The position numbers were made by a program, and so were the translations under genes. The notes under the pieces were generated by a model. It was given only the letters and a program-made list of their open reading frames with translations. It did no database searches and was not told the DNA's origin. This document shows, in pieces, positions 8,049 to 16,885 of a stretch of 38,087 bases of DNA. The number at the start of each line of letters is the position of its first letter. The first letter of the stretch is position 1. The stretch comes from Clostridia bacterium (lineage in GTDB: Bacteria > Bacillota > Clostridia > Christensenellales > Aristaeellaceae): assembly GCA_017547805.1 (NCBI GenBank), contig JAFYOR010000041.1, positions 1 through 38,087 on the forward strand, in the 5' to 3' direction.

Positions 8049-9665
8049 ATGCTCAACAAGGAGAAGCGCGGCTGGTGGAAATCCGCCGTCTTTTATCAGG
8101 TGTATCCCAAGTCCTTTCAGGACTCCAACGCAGACGGCATCGGCGATCTTCAGGGCTTGATCAGCCGTCTTGATTACCTTGAAAAGCTGGGTGTGGACGG
8201 CATATGGCTGTCGCCTGTGTTTGCCTCCCCGCAGTATGACAATGGATATGACATCAGCGACTACCGGGCGATCGACCCGATGTTCGGCGATGTATCGGAT
8301 ATGGAGGAACTGATTGCGCAGGCGAAGAAGCGCGGCATCTCCATCATCCTTGACCTCGTGCTCAATCACAGCTCTTCCTTCCATCCGTGGTTTCTGGAGG
8401 CGAAAAAGAGCCGCGATAACCCGTATCATGATTACTATGTCTGGCGCGACGGCGAACCGGACACGCCGCCCAACGACATGCGCGCGACCTTCGGCGGCAG
8501 CGCGTGGACGTATGTGCCGGAGATTGGGCAATATTATTTCCATCAGTTTGTGCCGGAACAGCCGGATCTCAACTGGGAGAATCCCGCCGTTCGGCGCGAG
8601 CTCTATGACATGATCCGCTTCTGGGTAAAGAAGGGCGCGGGCGGTTTCCGTCTGGACGTCATCGATCAGATTGCCAAGGAGCCGGACAAGTTCATCACCG
8701 GCAGCGGGCCAAAGCTGCATGAATTCCTGCGCGAGCTTTCTCGCGAGGCCTTTGTTGAAGAAGGGCTGGTGACGGTAGGCGAGGCGTGGAGCGCCAATGT
8801 CGAGCGGGCAAAGCTCTTCTCCGCGCCGGACGGCAGCGAAATGAGCATGGTATTCCAGTTTGAGCACATCTGCCTTGCCTTTGAGGGGGAAAAGTGGAAT
8901 CCCGTGAAGCTCAATCTTCCTGCGCTCAAGGACTGTATGGCACGCTGGCAGCAGGGACTGGCGAACTGCGGATGGAACAGCCTCTTCCTTGAAAACCACG
9001 ATCTGCCGCGCATCGTTTCCGTCTGGGGCGACGAGGGTGAGCATCGCGTCGCTTCTGCGAAGATGCTTGCGATCTTCCTGCACGGCATGCAGGGCACGCC
9101 CTACATCTATCAGGGGCAGGAGCTGGGCATGACCAACGTGCGCTGGCCGATTGAAAACTACGACGATATTGAGATCCGCAACTTCTACGCTGAGCGTACT
9201 GCGCAGGGCGCTGCCCCGCAGGACGTTATGGCGGCAATCTACGCGCGCGGCCGCGACAATGCGAGAACGCCGATGCAGTGGACGACAGGGGAGAATGCAG
9301 GCTTCACGACGGGGAAACCGTGGCTTGCCGTCAATGAAAACCATGCGTTCATCAATGCCGAAGCGGCGCTGGCGGACGAAAACTCGGTTTTCTATACCTA
9401 TCAGAAGCTCATCGCGCTCAGAAAAGAGCTGCCGGTGATCGCGGAGGGCAGCTTTGCGCTGGTTGATCGCGAGAATTCGCAGGTCTTTGCCTATCGCCGC
9501 GATCTTGAGGATGCGCATCTGCTCGTCGTGTGCAATTTCGCCAAGGAAAACGTGTCCTTTGAGATCCCGGCGGAATTTGCGGGCGGAAAGCTGTTGATTG
9601 CCAATTACGGCGAGGTGCAGGAAGGCTGCCTGCGTCCGTTTGAGGCGTTCATGCTGCTTGCGTGA
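8049..9665 (+). CDS. GH13 alpha-glucosidase, alpha-1,6-type (oligo-1,6-glucosidase / DexB-like)
   Basis: Cytoplasmic exo-acting alpha-glucosidase, 538 aa, subfamily GH13_31-like. Visible are YQVYPKSFQDSNADGIGDL (calcium-type loop and barrel entry), LDLVLNHSS, GGFRLDVID with nucleophile Asp203, VGEAWS with acid/base Glu245, and ENHDLPR with Asp318. The residue after the nucleophile is Val204; in this family Val there is associated with alpha-1,6 bonds, whereas Ala or Thr goes with alpha-1,4 bonds. Isomaltose or panose-type dextrins are therefore the likely substrates. Trehalose-6-phosphate hydrolase is a less likely alternative. ATG 8049 has AGGAGG six bases upstream. It follows pulA by 154 bp with no visible terminator, so the two may share a transcript. 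Confidence 0.85.
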   Translation: MLNKEKRGWWKSAVFYQVYPKSFQDSNADGIGDLQGLISRLDYLEKLGVDGIWLSPVFASPQYDNGYDISDYRAIDPMFGDVSDMEELIAQAKKRGISIILDLVLNHSSSFHPWFLEAKKSRDNPYHDYYVWRDGEPDTPPNDMRATFGGSAWTYVPEIGQYYFHQFVPEQPDLNWENPAVRRELYDMIRFWVKKGAGGFRLDVIDQIAKEPDKFITGSGPKLHEFLRELSREAFVEEGLVTVGEAWSANVERAKLFSAPDGSEMSMVFQFEHICLAFEGEKWNPVKLNLPALKDCMARWQQGLANCGWNSLFLENHDLPRIVSVWGDEGEHRVASAKMLAIFLHGMQGTPYIYQGQELGMTNVRWPIENYDDIEIRNFYAERTAQGAAPQDVMAAIYARGRDNARTPMQWTTGENAGFTTGKPWLAVNENHAFINAEAALADENSVFYTYQKLIALRKELPVIAEGSFALVDRENSQVFAYRRDLEDAHLLVVCNFAKENVSFEIPAEFAGGKLLIANYGEVQEGCLRPFEAFMLLA

Positions 9666-9685
9666 GAAAAAGCCGGAGAAGTGTT

Positions 9686-9713
9686 TTGCAAAGCGCGGGA
9701 TTTGGTGTATAAT
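9686..9713 (+). promoter_or_regulatory. Promoter of malQ
   Basis: TTGCAA (9686-9691), a 16-bp spacer and a perfect TATAAT (9708-9713), just after the alpha-glucosidase stop. malQ can therefore be expressed separately from the genes before it. Confidence 0.75.
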
Positions 9714-9771
9714 GCATCTATCTGATCATTTGATGCGACATCCCTAATTCATAATAAGTGAGGTACTCCCT

Positions 9772-11295
9772 ATGAAGCGATCCGCAGGCGTTCTGCTCTC
9801 CGTGACCAGCCTGCCGTCCAAATACGGCATCGGCTGCTTTGACCAGAGCGCATACGATTTTGTTGACTGGCTGGCAGATGCCGGACAGACCTACTGGCAG
9901 ATTCTGCCCCTTGGCCCCACGAGCTACGGCGCCTCCGGCGACTCGCCGTATCAGGCGTATTCTGCCTTCGCCGGTAACCCGTATCTCATCAGCCTTGATG
10001 CGCTGGTTAAGGAGGGCGTGCTCACGCAGGAAGAAATCGATGCGGTCGACTTCGGCGAAGAAGGCGATATCGACTTTGACAAGCTGCATGAAAACCGCTA
10101 TAAGCTTCTGCATCTGGCCTATGAGCGCAGCGATATCATTCACAACAAGGAGTACCAGCGCTTTGTGAAGGAAAACCACTGGTGGCTGGGGGATTATGCG
10201 CTGTTCATGGCGGTGCGCGGCTTCTTTGGCGAGCAGGCGTGGAGCGAATGGCCGCAGGACATCCGCATGCACTGGGGCTTTGCGCTGGATTATTACCGCC
10301 GTGAGCTGTATTTTGACATCGAATTCCAGCAGTACATGCAGTTCAAGTTCTTTGAGCAGTGGAAGAAGCTCAAGGCCTATGCCAACCGGCGCCATATTCA
10401 GATCGTCGGCGATATGCCCATCTATGTTTCCGCCGACAGCGCGGATGCGTGGGCGCATCCTGAACTGTTTAAGATGGATGGCGACGGCAAGCTGACCGAG
10501 ATTTCCGGCTGCCCGCCGGACGGCTTCTCTGCGACCGGTCAGGTCTGGGGCAACCCGATTTACCGCTGGGATTATCACAGGTACACCGATTATTCCTGGT
10601 GGATTTCCCGCCTTTGGCAGAGCTTTGAGCTCTATGATGTGGTGCGCATCGACCATTTCCGCGGCTTTGACGAGTATTTCTCCATCCCCTACGGCAGCGA
10701 GTCCGCGCTCACCGGCCACTGGGAAAAGGGACCGGGCATTGAGCTGTTTGAGCGCATGCGCCATCATCTGGGCGACCGTGCGGTCATTGCGGAGGATCTG
10801 GGCTTCATGACGCAGACTGTGCGCGATCTGGTCAGAAACACCGGTTTCCCGAACATGAAGGTGCTGCAGTTTGCCTTTGACGAGGGCGATCTTGGCGCGG
10901 CGAACGACTATCTGCCGCATAATTACGCCGAAAACTGCGTCGCCTATACCGGCACCCACGATAACGAAACGATTCAGGGCTGGTTTGACGGCCTGGATGC
11001 AAAGGGCAAGAAGCGCGTTCGTGATTACGTCTGCGACGCGCATACCCCGGATGAAGAGATGTACAGGAAGCTTGTGGCGACGGTCATGGTTTCCAGCGCG
11101 AAGCTGTGCGTCATTCCGATTCAGGACTATCTGGGTCTTGACAATGAGTCCCGCATGAACAAGCCCTCTACCGTCGGCATGAACTGGCGCTGGCGGCTGA
11201 AGGCGGGACAGGTGACAGCTGAGCTTTCCCGCGAGGTGCTCTTTACCACCATGCGCTACGGCCGCGTTAACTGGGACGCCCTTAAAAACGAATAA
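9772..11295 (+). CDS. malQ: 4-alpha-glucanotransferase (amylomaltase, GH77)
   Basis: Disproportionates maltodextrins by moving alpha-1,4-glucan chains and releasing glucose, feeding glycolysis together with the debranching and 1,6-glucosidase enzymes upstream. Length is 507 aa, typical for GH77. The N-terminus RSAGVLLSVTSLPSKYGIG and QILPLGPTSYGASGDSPYQ are family blocks. Catalytic residues are the nucleophile Asp294 in VRIDHFRG, the acid/base Glu341 in AEDLGF and Asp397 in TGTHDNET, numbering almost identical to the Thermus enzyme. It has no signal peptide. GTGAGGT precedes ATG 9772. The gene has its own promoter and a strong terminator, so it can be a single-gene transcript. Confidence 0.95.
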   Translation: MKRSAGVLLSVTSLPSKYGIGCFDQSAYDFVDWLADAGQTYWQILPLGPTSYGASGDSPYQAYSAFAGNPYLISLDALVKEGVLTQEEIDAVDFGEEGDIDFDKLHENRYKLLHLAYERSDIIHNKEYQRFVKENHWWLGDYALFMAVRGFFGEQAWSEWPQDIRMHWGFALDYYRRELYFDIEFQQYMQFKFFEQWKKLKAYANRRHIQIVGDMPIYVSADSADAWAHPELFKMDGDGKLTEISGCPPDGFSATGQVWGNPIYRWDYHRYTDYSWWISRLWQSFELYDVVRIDHFRGFDEYFSIPYGSESALTGHWEKGPGIELFERMRHHLGDRAVIAEDLGFMTQTVRDLVRNTGFPNMKVLQFAFDEGDLGAANDYLPHNYAENCVAYTGTHDNETIQGWFDGLDAKGKKRVRDYVCDAHTPDEEMYRKLVATVMVSSAKLCVIPIQDYLGLDNESRMNKPSTVGMNWRWRLKAGQVTAELSREVLFTTMRYGRVNWDALKNE

Positions 11296-11300
11296 CACAG

Positions 11301-11331
11301 AAGCGCCCTGCATTTGCAGGGCGCTTAGTTT
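11301..11331 (+). terminator. Intrinsic terminator of malQ
   Basis: Perfect 11-bp stem AAGCGCCCTGC/GCAGGGCGCTT with an ATTT loop, then AGTTTG. Confidence 0.85.
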
Positions 11332-11372
11332 GTCGAAAAAACTGCATCGAGCAGCCAATGGGATCGGCTGCG
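11328..11372 (+). repeat. Extragenic repeat family C, left copy
   Basis: GTTTGTCGAAAAAACTGC followed by ATCGAGCAGCCAATGG and ATCGG, directly after the malQ terminator. The reverse complement of 13572-13611 repeats it with few changes. The rest of the 424-bp gap up to pckA shows only the pckA promoter, an AT-rich leader and no convincing gene. Confidence 0.7.
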
Positions 11373-11577
11373 GAGGATGATGCGAAAGAGCCGGATAAAG
11401 TACCGGGGGCGCGCAGTGCCAGAAATTTCTTCTGGAGGATGTAAAAGCCGCTTCGGAAATCCGGCTGAAGAGGCGGCGTGTGTTAATGAATATTCAAAAT
11501 CAGGCTGCATATAAGAAAAAAGTCCGGGAAATTGAAGATGATTTATCATAAAATAAAGAATATTTAACGCATAAGGC

Positions 11578-11606
11578 TTGCATTATGGACGATATTGGTG
11601 TATGAT
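11578..11606 (+). promoter_or_regulatory. Promoter of pckA
   Basis: TTGCAT (11578-11583), a 17-bp spacer and TATGAT (11601-11606). The leader of about 110 nt is AT-rich; no riboswitch fold was recognised in it. Confidence 0.7.
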
Positions 11607-11719
11607 GATACATGTAACATGAGGATACTAGGGGAATATCGGGAAATCGCCTTTTGATAGCCAGAATATTCCTTTCATCCATAACCAAACGACATTTTAT
11701 AGAAAGAGGTTGTATCGAC

Positions 11720-13324
11720 ATGGCGAACATTGATCTGACCAGATACGGCATTACCAGCACGACCGAGATCGTACGCAATCCTTCTTACGAGGAGCTGTTT
11801 GCGGAAGAGACCAGGGCTGAGCTTGAGGGCTTTGACCGCGGCCAGGTGACCGAGCTGGGCGCTGTGAACGTGATGACCGGCATCTATACCGGCCGCTCCC
11901 CCAAGGATAAGTTCATCGTGATGGACGAAACTTCCAAGGACACCGTTTGGTGGACCACTCCGGAGTTCAAGAACGACAACAAGCCGGCTTCCCCGGAAAC
12001 CTGGGCTGCCTGTAAGGCGCTGGCTGTCAAGGAGCTCTCCGGCAAGAAGCTTTACGTGATGGACGTTTTCTGCGGCACCAACAAGGATACCCGCATGGCC
12101 ATCCGCTTCATCATGGAGGTTGCGTGGCAGGCGCACTTCGTCAAGAACATGTTCATCAATCCGACCGCGGAAGAGCTTGAGACCTTCGAGCCGGACTTTG
12201 TCTGCTTCAACGCTTCCAAGGCGAAGGTTGAAAACTACGCCGAGCTGGGCCTCAACTCTGAGACTGCCGTCATCTTCAACCTCACCGATCGCGAGCAGGT
12301 GATCCTGAACACTTGGTACGGCGGCGAGATGAAGAAGGGCATGTTCTCCATGATGAACTACTACCTCCCGCTCAAGGGCATTGCTTCCATGCACTGCTCC
12401 GCCAACACCGACATGAACGGCGAGAATACCGCTCTGTTCTTCGGTCTCTCCGGCACCGGCAAGACCACCCTGTCTACCGACCCGAAGCGTCTGCTCATCG
12501 GCGATGACGAGCACGGCTGGGACGACAACGGCGTGTTCAACTTCGAAGGCGGCTGCTACGCCAAGGTTATCGGCCTTGACCGCGAGTCTGAGCCGGACAT
12601 CTACAACGCCATCAAGCGCAACGCGCTGCTGGAGAACGTGACCGTCGACGCGGACGGCGTCTGCGACTTCGAGGACGGCTCCGTCACCGAGAACACCCGC
12701 GTTTCCTACCCGATCGATCATATCGAGAAGATCGTTCGCCCGGTTTCCGCCGGCCCGGACGCTCAGAACGTGATCTTCCTGTCTGCCGACGCCTTCGGCG
12801 TCCTCCCGCCGGTCTCCATCCTGACCCCGGAGCAGACCAAGTACTACTTCCTCTCCGGCTTCACCAGCAAGCTGGCGGGCACCGAGCGCGGCATCACCGA
12901 GCCGACCCCGACCTTCTCTGCGTGCTTTGGCGCGGCCTTCCTTGAGCTGCACCCGACCAAGTACGGCGAGGAGCTCGTCAAGAAGATGGAAAAGAGCGGC
13001 GCGAAGGCGTACCTCGTCAACACCGGCTGGAACGGCACCGGCAAGCGCATCTCCATCAAGGATACCCGCGGCATCATCGACGCGATCCTCGACGGCTCCA
13101 TCCTCAAGGCCGAGACCAAGACTATCCCGTACTTCGGCTTCGAAGTTCCGACCGCGCTTCCGGGCGTTGATCCGGCGATCCTCGATCCGCGCGACACCTA
13201 CGCCGACGTGGCGATCTGGGAGGAGAAGGCGAAGGATCTCGCCGCCCGCTTCCAGAAGAACTTTGTCAAGTACACCGGCAATGACGAGGGCAAGGCGCTC
13301 GTCGCCGCCGGCCCGCAGCTGTAA
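11720..13324 (+). CDS. pckA: Phosphoenolpyruvate carboxykinase (ATP)
   Basis: Interconverts oxaloacetate + ATP and PEP + CO2 + ADP. In anaerobic gut bacteria it often runs in the PEP-carboxylating, ATP-forming direction. Length 534 aa matches the ATP-dependent family. Motifs are [12 protein letters not shown] (substrate Arg/Lys block), a kinase-1a P-loop [13 protein letters not shown] around residues 240-254, the GDDEHGWDD metal-site block, and [13 protein letters not shown]. The start chosen is ATG 11720 ([10 protein letters not shown]), with AAGAGGT upstream. A longer frame to 11654 is not family-like. Codon use is extremely biased to C-ending codons, implying high expression. It is monocistronic and flanked by inverted copies of an extragenic repeat. 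Confidence 0.97.
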   Translation: MANIDLTRYGITSTTEIVRNPSYEELFAEETRAELEGFDRGQVTELGAVNVMTGIYTGRSPKDKFIVMDETSKDTVWWTTPEFKNDNKPASPETWAACKALAVKELSGKKLYVMDVFCGTNKDTRMAIRFIMEVAWQAHFVKNMFINPTAEELETFEPDFVCFNASKAKVENYAELGLNSETAVIFNLTDREQVILNTWYGGEMKKGMFSMMNYYLPLKGIASMHCSANTDMNGENTALFFGLSGTGKTTLSTDPKRLLIGDDEHGWDDNGVFNFEGGCYAKVIGLDRESEPDIYNAIKRNALLENVTVDADGVCDFEDGSVTENTRVSYPIDHIEKIVRPVSAGPDAQNVIFLSADAFGVLPPVSILTPEQTKYYFLSGFTSKLAGTERGITEPTPTFSACFGAAFLELHPTKYGEELVKKMEKSGAKAYLVNTGWNGTGKRISIKDTRGIIDAILDGSILKAETKTIPYFGFEVPTALPGVDPAILDPRDTYADVAIWEEKAKDLAARFQKNFVKYTGNDEGKALVAAGPQL

Positions 13325-13354
13325 TTCACTGCAAAGCATCAAAACGGCATAAAG

Positions 13355-13384
13355 AAACCCCGCTTCGAAAGAAGCGGGGTTTGC
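13355..13384 (+). terminator. Intrinsic terminator of pckA
   Basis: 12-bp stem AAACCCCGCTTC/GAAGCGGGGTTT with a GAAA tetraloop. A second inverted repeat follows at once (CCTGTCAAAAA/TTTTTGACAGG, 13384-13409). Confidence 0.9.
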
Positions 13385-13445
13385 CTGTCAAAAAAGGCTT
13401 TTTGACAGGCTGGTGGACGGGGGAACCGTTCCCCCGCCACGACCA
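13384..13445 (+). repeat. Double-hairpin extragenic repeat (family D copy 1)
   Basis: First hairpin is CCTGTCAAAAA/TTTTTGACAGG (13384-13409). Second is TGGTGG, then GGGGGAAC-C-GTTCCCCC, then CCACGACCA (13411-13445). The second part recurs, more degraded, at 37967-38003 after the kinase gene. The following bases to 13570 hold no recognisable gene. Confidence 0.65.
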
Positions 13446-13571
13446 CCCCTCTTCAATTTCCAGTCGCGCCCTTCTGGCATAACTGAAAATCGAAAGGAAA
13501 CGATTTTTCTTCCGGGAAATGGGATTTCCCTCCGGAAAAATCGCTGCGGTCGCGCCGTACATGCCGCCGCG

Positions 13572-13611
13572 ACCGATTGCCTTGGTTGCTCGATGCAGCT
13601 TTTTTGACAAA
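13572..13611 (-). repeat. Extragenic repeat family C, right (inverted) copy
   Basis: On the minus strand it reads GTTTGTCAAAAAAGCTGC followed by ATCGAGCAACCAAGG and AATCGG, matching 11328-11372. It again lies right after a terminator hairpin in the direction of transcription, here that of the nhaC-type gene. Confidence 0.7.
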
Positions 13612-13641
13612 CAGACCCCGCTTCGAAAGAAGCGGGGTTTC
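13612..13641 (-). terminator. Intrinsic terminator of the NhaC-type gene
   Basis: Stem ACCCCGCTTC/GAAGCGGGGT with a GAAA/TTTC loop. On the minus strand it is followed by CTGTTTGTC; on the plus strand by TTCTTTAT. It is nearly identical to the pckA terminator 250 bp away. Confidence 0.75.
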
Positions 13642-13665
13642 TTTATGCAGAGTATCTTCAAACAG

Positions 13666-13730
13666 CCGCGAAGCGATGTGGGGTCAAGGGGCTCAGCCCC
13701 TTGGCAGGATCATAAGGGCGGCAGCCCTTA
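13666..13730 (+). repeat. Palindromic extragenic repeat, family B, copy 2
   Basis: GCCGCGAAGCGATGTGGGG, then CAAGGGGCTCAGCCCCTTGG and a second hairpin AAGGGCGGCAGCCCTT. Same layout as 3068-3128, ending 16 bp from the stop codon of the minus-strand antiporter gene. Confidence 0.75.
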
Positions 13731-13746
13731 TCGTTTCCTTTTGTTC

Positions 13747-15054
13747 TTACTTCTTCTCCGGTACGAAGAAGATGAACACCAGCGTGCTCACCAGCAGCAG
13801 CAGCGGATAGGTGAGGAAGGGCATGATCTCAAACGCGGTCACGGCGTAGCCCAGTTCCTGCGCGGCGGAAATCGCCACCAGCATCTGTGCGCCGTAGGGG
13901 ATGACGCCCTGGAAGACGCAGGAGAAAATATCCAGAATGGACGCGGTCTTCTTCGGGCTGATGCCGTATTCCTCCGCCATCTCCTTGGCAATGGGATTGG
14001 CCATGACGATGGCGACGGTGTTGTTCGCCGTGGCGATGTCCATCGCGCCGACGAGCAGACCGATACCCAGCTGACCGCCCTTGCGGCCGCGGAAGATGCG
14101 CTTGATGAAATGGAGCAGCGCGTCAAAACCGCCGTAAATACGGATCAGCGCGCAAAGGGCGGAAACGAGGATGGCGACCATCGTCGTTTCAAACATGCCG
14201 CTGGCGCCGGCGCCCATCTGGGAAAGCAGATCCGTCCAGACCGTCGCGCCGGTCAGCAGCATAATGACCGAACCGGTGACGATGCCCATGATCAGCACGA
14301 GGAAGACGTTCATGCCGATGATGCCGCCGGCAAGCACGAGCACATAGGGAATCACCTGAACGAGGTTGTATTCGGGGATGACCATGGTGGCGACGGAATC
14401 GCTCGTGGAATTGATGAGAATGACGACAATGCTGGCGAACGCAGCCGGCAGGGCGATCAGGAAATTCTCGCGGAACTTATCCTGCATGGCGCAGCCCTGA
14501 CCGTTGCAGGCGGCGATGGTCGTATCGGAGATGAAGGAGAGGTTGTCGCCGAACATTGCGCCGGCGACGACGCTGCCCACGCAAAGGGGAAGAGAGAAGC
14601 CGCTGGCGGCAGCAACCGACAGCGCGATGGGCGTGATGAGCGTGATCGTGCCAACGGACGTACCCATCGCAAGGGATACAAATGCGCTGACGATGAAGAG
14701 CACCACGACGGCAAAACGCGCCGGGATGATGGAGAGCAGGAAGTAAGCGACGGAATTCGCGCTGCTCCTGCCGACGACGCCGACAAAGATGCCCGCCGCC
14801 ATAAAGATGAGGATCATGGTGATGATATTCTTATCCCCGACGCCCTGTCCCATGATATCGAGCTTTTTCTCAAAGGAAACGGCGCGGTTCTGCAGGCAGG
14901 CGACCAGCAGCGCGATGAGGAAGGCGACGACGATGGGAATGTTATAGAAGCCCATCGGGATGTTCATACCATATTCAAACAGAATACCCAGTCCCAGATA
15001 AATGACAAGAAAGACGCCGATGGGCAGCAGCGCTTTCGGATTTCCCTTGTGCAT
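13747..15054 (-). CDS. NhaC-family Na+/H+ antiporter
   Basis: Integral membrane transporter of the NhaC/ion-transporter superfamily, 435 aa, with about 11-12 hydrophobic segments. It is expected to export Na+ (or an amino or organic acid in some relatives) in exchange for protons. Family-like blocks are GTSVGTITLITPIALSVA, GAMFGDNLSFISDTTIAA (acidic Asp and Asp-Thr-Thr in a membrane helix) and ATANNTVAIVMANPIAKE. ATG 15054 has CCGGAGG at good distance. A longer frame to 15096 has no ribosome site. It is divergent from a sodium-coupled symporter, so the pair may cycle Na+. NhaC-type proteins vary in substrate, so the ion assignment is by family only. Confidence 0.8.
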   Translation of the reverse strand: MHKGNPKALLPIGVFLVIYLGLGILFEYGMNIPMGFYNIPIVVAFLIALLVACLQNRAVSFEKKLDIMGQGVGDKNIITMILIFMAAGIFVGVVGRSSANSVAYFLLSIIPARFAVVVLFIVSAFVSLAMGTSVGTITLITPIALSVAAASGFSLPLCVGSVVAGAMFGDNLSFISDTTIAACNGQGCAMQDKFRENFLIALPAAFASIVVILINSTSDSVATMVIPEYNLVQVIPYVLVLAGGIIGMNVFLVLIMGIVTGSVIMLLTGATVWTDLLSQMGAGASGMFETTMVAILVSALCALIRIYGGFDALLHFIKRIFRGRKGGQLGIGLLVGAMDIATANNTVAIVMANPIAKEMAEEYGISPKKTASILDIFSCVFQGVIPYGAQMLVAISAAQELGYAVTAFEIMPFLTYPLLLLVSTLVFIFFVPEKK

Positions 15055-15104
15055 AGACAACCTCCGGAAAAAACTGTACATATTAATGAAAAGCATCGCT
15101 CATG

Positions 15105-15134
15105 AATCTACACCAAAAAACAATGCGCTGTCAA
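15105..15134 (-). promoter_or_regulatory. Promoter of the NhaC-type gene (minus strand)
   Basis: On the minus strand, TTGACA (15134-15129), an 18-bp spacer and TAGATT (15110-15105), 50 bp before the start codon. Confidence 0.7.
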
Positions 15135-15313
15135 GCTTTTTTCGCGCGAACTGCGGGGAAAATTGTGAAGAAAAGGAAACGGCGTGCAAACGGAAGCTCC
15201 GGTGGATTGCGTGGGCGGATTGCCGGAGAAATTGCGACGGAGGGATCAAGAAAGAAGCTGAAATATTTGATGAATGTTCACTATATATGGCGAACGTTTT
15301 TTTGCAAAAGGAC

Positions 15314-15342
15314 TTGCGCAATGAAAAGCATGCTGATATAAT
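15314..15342 (+). promoter_or_regulatory. Promoter of the DAACS symporter gene
   Basis: TTGCGC (15314-15319), a 17-bp spacer and perfect TATAAT (15337-15342), about 58 bp before the ATG. The 346-bp gap shared with the divergent antiporter holds only the two promoters and AT-rich DNA. Confidence 0.7.
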
Positions 15343-15400
15343 GGCGAAGATTTGGACATCTACAGAAAACTAAACACAGCTTACACAGGAGGACGTCAAC

Positions 15401-16735
15401 ATGAAGAAAAACAATGGCAGCCGCCTTGCGATCAACATGCTCATCGCCATGGTCGCGGGCATCGTCACCGGTCTCATCTTTATGGCCATCCGCGAGAGCG
15501 CGGGCGCTGATTCTGCTCTGTGGCAGACGATCAATAGCCTGCTCTTCCAGGACATCACCGCTTCCGGCGCGAATCAGGCGCTGGGTCTGTTCTACATCGG
15601 CGGTCAGCTCTTCGTCAAGGCGCTGCAGCTGGTTATCGTTCCGATGGTCTTCACTTCTATCGTTCTGGCGATCGGTACCATCCGCGACGCCGCGATGCTC
15701 GGCCGCGTCAGCGCCAAGACCTTCTTCTGGTTCCTGCTGACCAGCGCTTGCGCTCTGGTTCTGGCGGGCGTCGTCGGTCTGGTTTGCTACAATGCGGGCA
15801 TGTTCAACGTTGCTATCGAAGGTATTGCGGCGTCCACCGGCTCCACCGGTTCCAACCCGCTCAACGTCTTCCTGAACATCGTCCCCAGCAACATCGGCGC
15901 GAGCTTCACCGTCAACAACGCCGTGCTCTCCCTGATCTTCCTGGCGATCGTTGTCGGTCTTTCCCTCAACAAGCTGGGCTACGGCGATGACTGCACGATC
16001 AACAAGCTCTGCAAGGAACTCAGCGAGATCGTCGTTGTGTTCCTTAACTTCGTCGTCAACAAGTTCGGTCCGGTTGCGATCTTCATGCTTCTGTGCCGCA
16101 CCTTCGCTACCTACGGCATCAGCTACATCAAGCCAGCCATGGCGTACTTCGTTCTGGCGATCGTTGTGCAGCTTGTCTTCATGTTCCTCTTCTATCCGGC
16201 GGTCGTTGCGTTTGCGACCAAGCTGAACCCGATCAAGTACCTGAAGAAGATCTTCAAGGTCATGGTCTTCGGCTTCTCCACCAGCTCTTCCGCCGCGACC
16301 CTGCCGCTCAATCAGGACACCAACATCAATGAGCTGGGTGTTGACAAGCAGGTTGCCTCCTTCGTCCTGCCGCTGGGCATGACCATCAACATGGACGGCA
16401 CCGCGATCATGCAGACCATCGCGACCCTCTTCCTCGCCGGCATCGGCGGCTACGAGGTGGGCGTTGGTTCCCTGTTCATGATCATGGTTCTTGCGCTGAT
16501 CGCTTCCGTCGGCACTCCGGCGGCTCCGGGCGCCGGCGCTGTCGTGCTCTTCACCATCCTTTCCGGCATGGGCTTCACCAACGAGGCCGTCATGATGGGT
16601 TATACCATCATCCTTGCGATCAACCGCCCGATCGAGATGCTGGTTACCAGCCTCAACTGCGTGGGCGACTCCGTTGCCGCCATCGCCGTCGCCAAGAGCG
16701 AGGGCAAGCTCAACGAGGACGTCTTCAACGCGTAA
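15401..16735 (+). CDS. Dicarboxylate/amino acid:cation symporter (DAACS/SLC1 family)
   Basis: Sodium- or proton-coupled uptake of glutamate, aspartate, serine/threonine or C4-dicarboxylates. It has 444 aa, eight transmembrane helices and two re-entrant hairpins, as in GltPh. Signatures are FGFSTSSSAATLPL (Ser-rich tip of hairpin 1), NMDGTAIMQ (the NMDGT Na+ site in TM7), SVGTPAAPGAG (hairpin 2) and the TM8 segment ending NRPIEMLVTSLNCVGDS. Asp and Asn in the last helix fit an amino-acid or dicarboxylate carboxyl binding site. ATG 15401 is preceded by CAGGAGGACG. Codon use is highly biased to C-ending codons, like pckA and oppA, suggesting abundant expression. The precise substrate is not resolvable. 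Confidence 0.9.
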   Translation: MKKNNGSRLAINMLIAMVAGIVTGLIFMAIRESAGADSALWQTINSLLFQDITASGANQALGLFYIGGQLFVKALQLVIVPMVFTSIVLAIGTIRDAAMLGRVSAKTFFWFLLTSACALVLAGVVGLVCYNAGMFNVAIEGIAASTGSTGSNPLNVFLNIVPSNIGASFTVNNAVLSLIFLAIVVGLSLNKLGYGDDCTINKLCKELSEIVVVFLNFVVNKFGPVAIFMLLCRTFATYGISYIKPAMAYFVLAIVVQLVFMFLFYPAVVAFATKLNPIKYLKKIFKVMVFGFSTSSSAATLPLNQDTNINELGVDKQVASFVLPLGMTINMDGTAIMQTIATLFLAGIGGYEVGVGSLFMIMVLALIASVGTPAAPGAGAVVLFTILSGMGFTNEAVMMGYTIILAINRPIEMLVTSLNCVGDSVAAIAVAKSEGKLNEDVFNA

Positions 16736-16748
16736 TCTCGCACAACAC

Positions 16749-16788
16749 AATCCCGCTGCAGCGTAGACTGCAGCGGGATTTTTGTTTT
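16749..16788 (+). terminator. Intrinsic terminator of the DAACS gene
   Basis: 12-bp stem AATCCCGCTGCA/TGCAGCGGGATT with an 8-base loop, followed by TTTGTTTT. Confidence 0.9.
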
Positions 16789-16793
16789 ATCGC

Positions 16794-16885
16794 ATAGGAA
16801 ACTGAGTGAAAAACGCCCGCGTGCGCCATGCCGCATAACAGGCAGACCAGAGCGGAAGCGGGAGCGCGCACTGCGCGTTTTATCT
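16794..16885 (+). repeat. Diverged copy of the ~100-bp repeat (family A)
   Basis: Starts ATAGGAAACTGAGTGAAAA directly after the DAACS terminator and ends with a GCGCGCACTGCGCG hairpin and TTTTAT. The right end overlaps the last codons of the minus-strand bile salt hydrolase gene. Confidence 0.65.

Noticed and set aside
13747-15105. Long plus-strand open frame opposite the NhaC-type gene, and similar long antisense frames opposite dinB, oppD and the kinase
   Set aside because: They are mirror frames of high-GC coding DNA, rich in His, Arg, Asp and Gly, with no motifs, while the other strand encodes clear family proteins.
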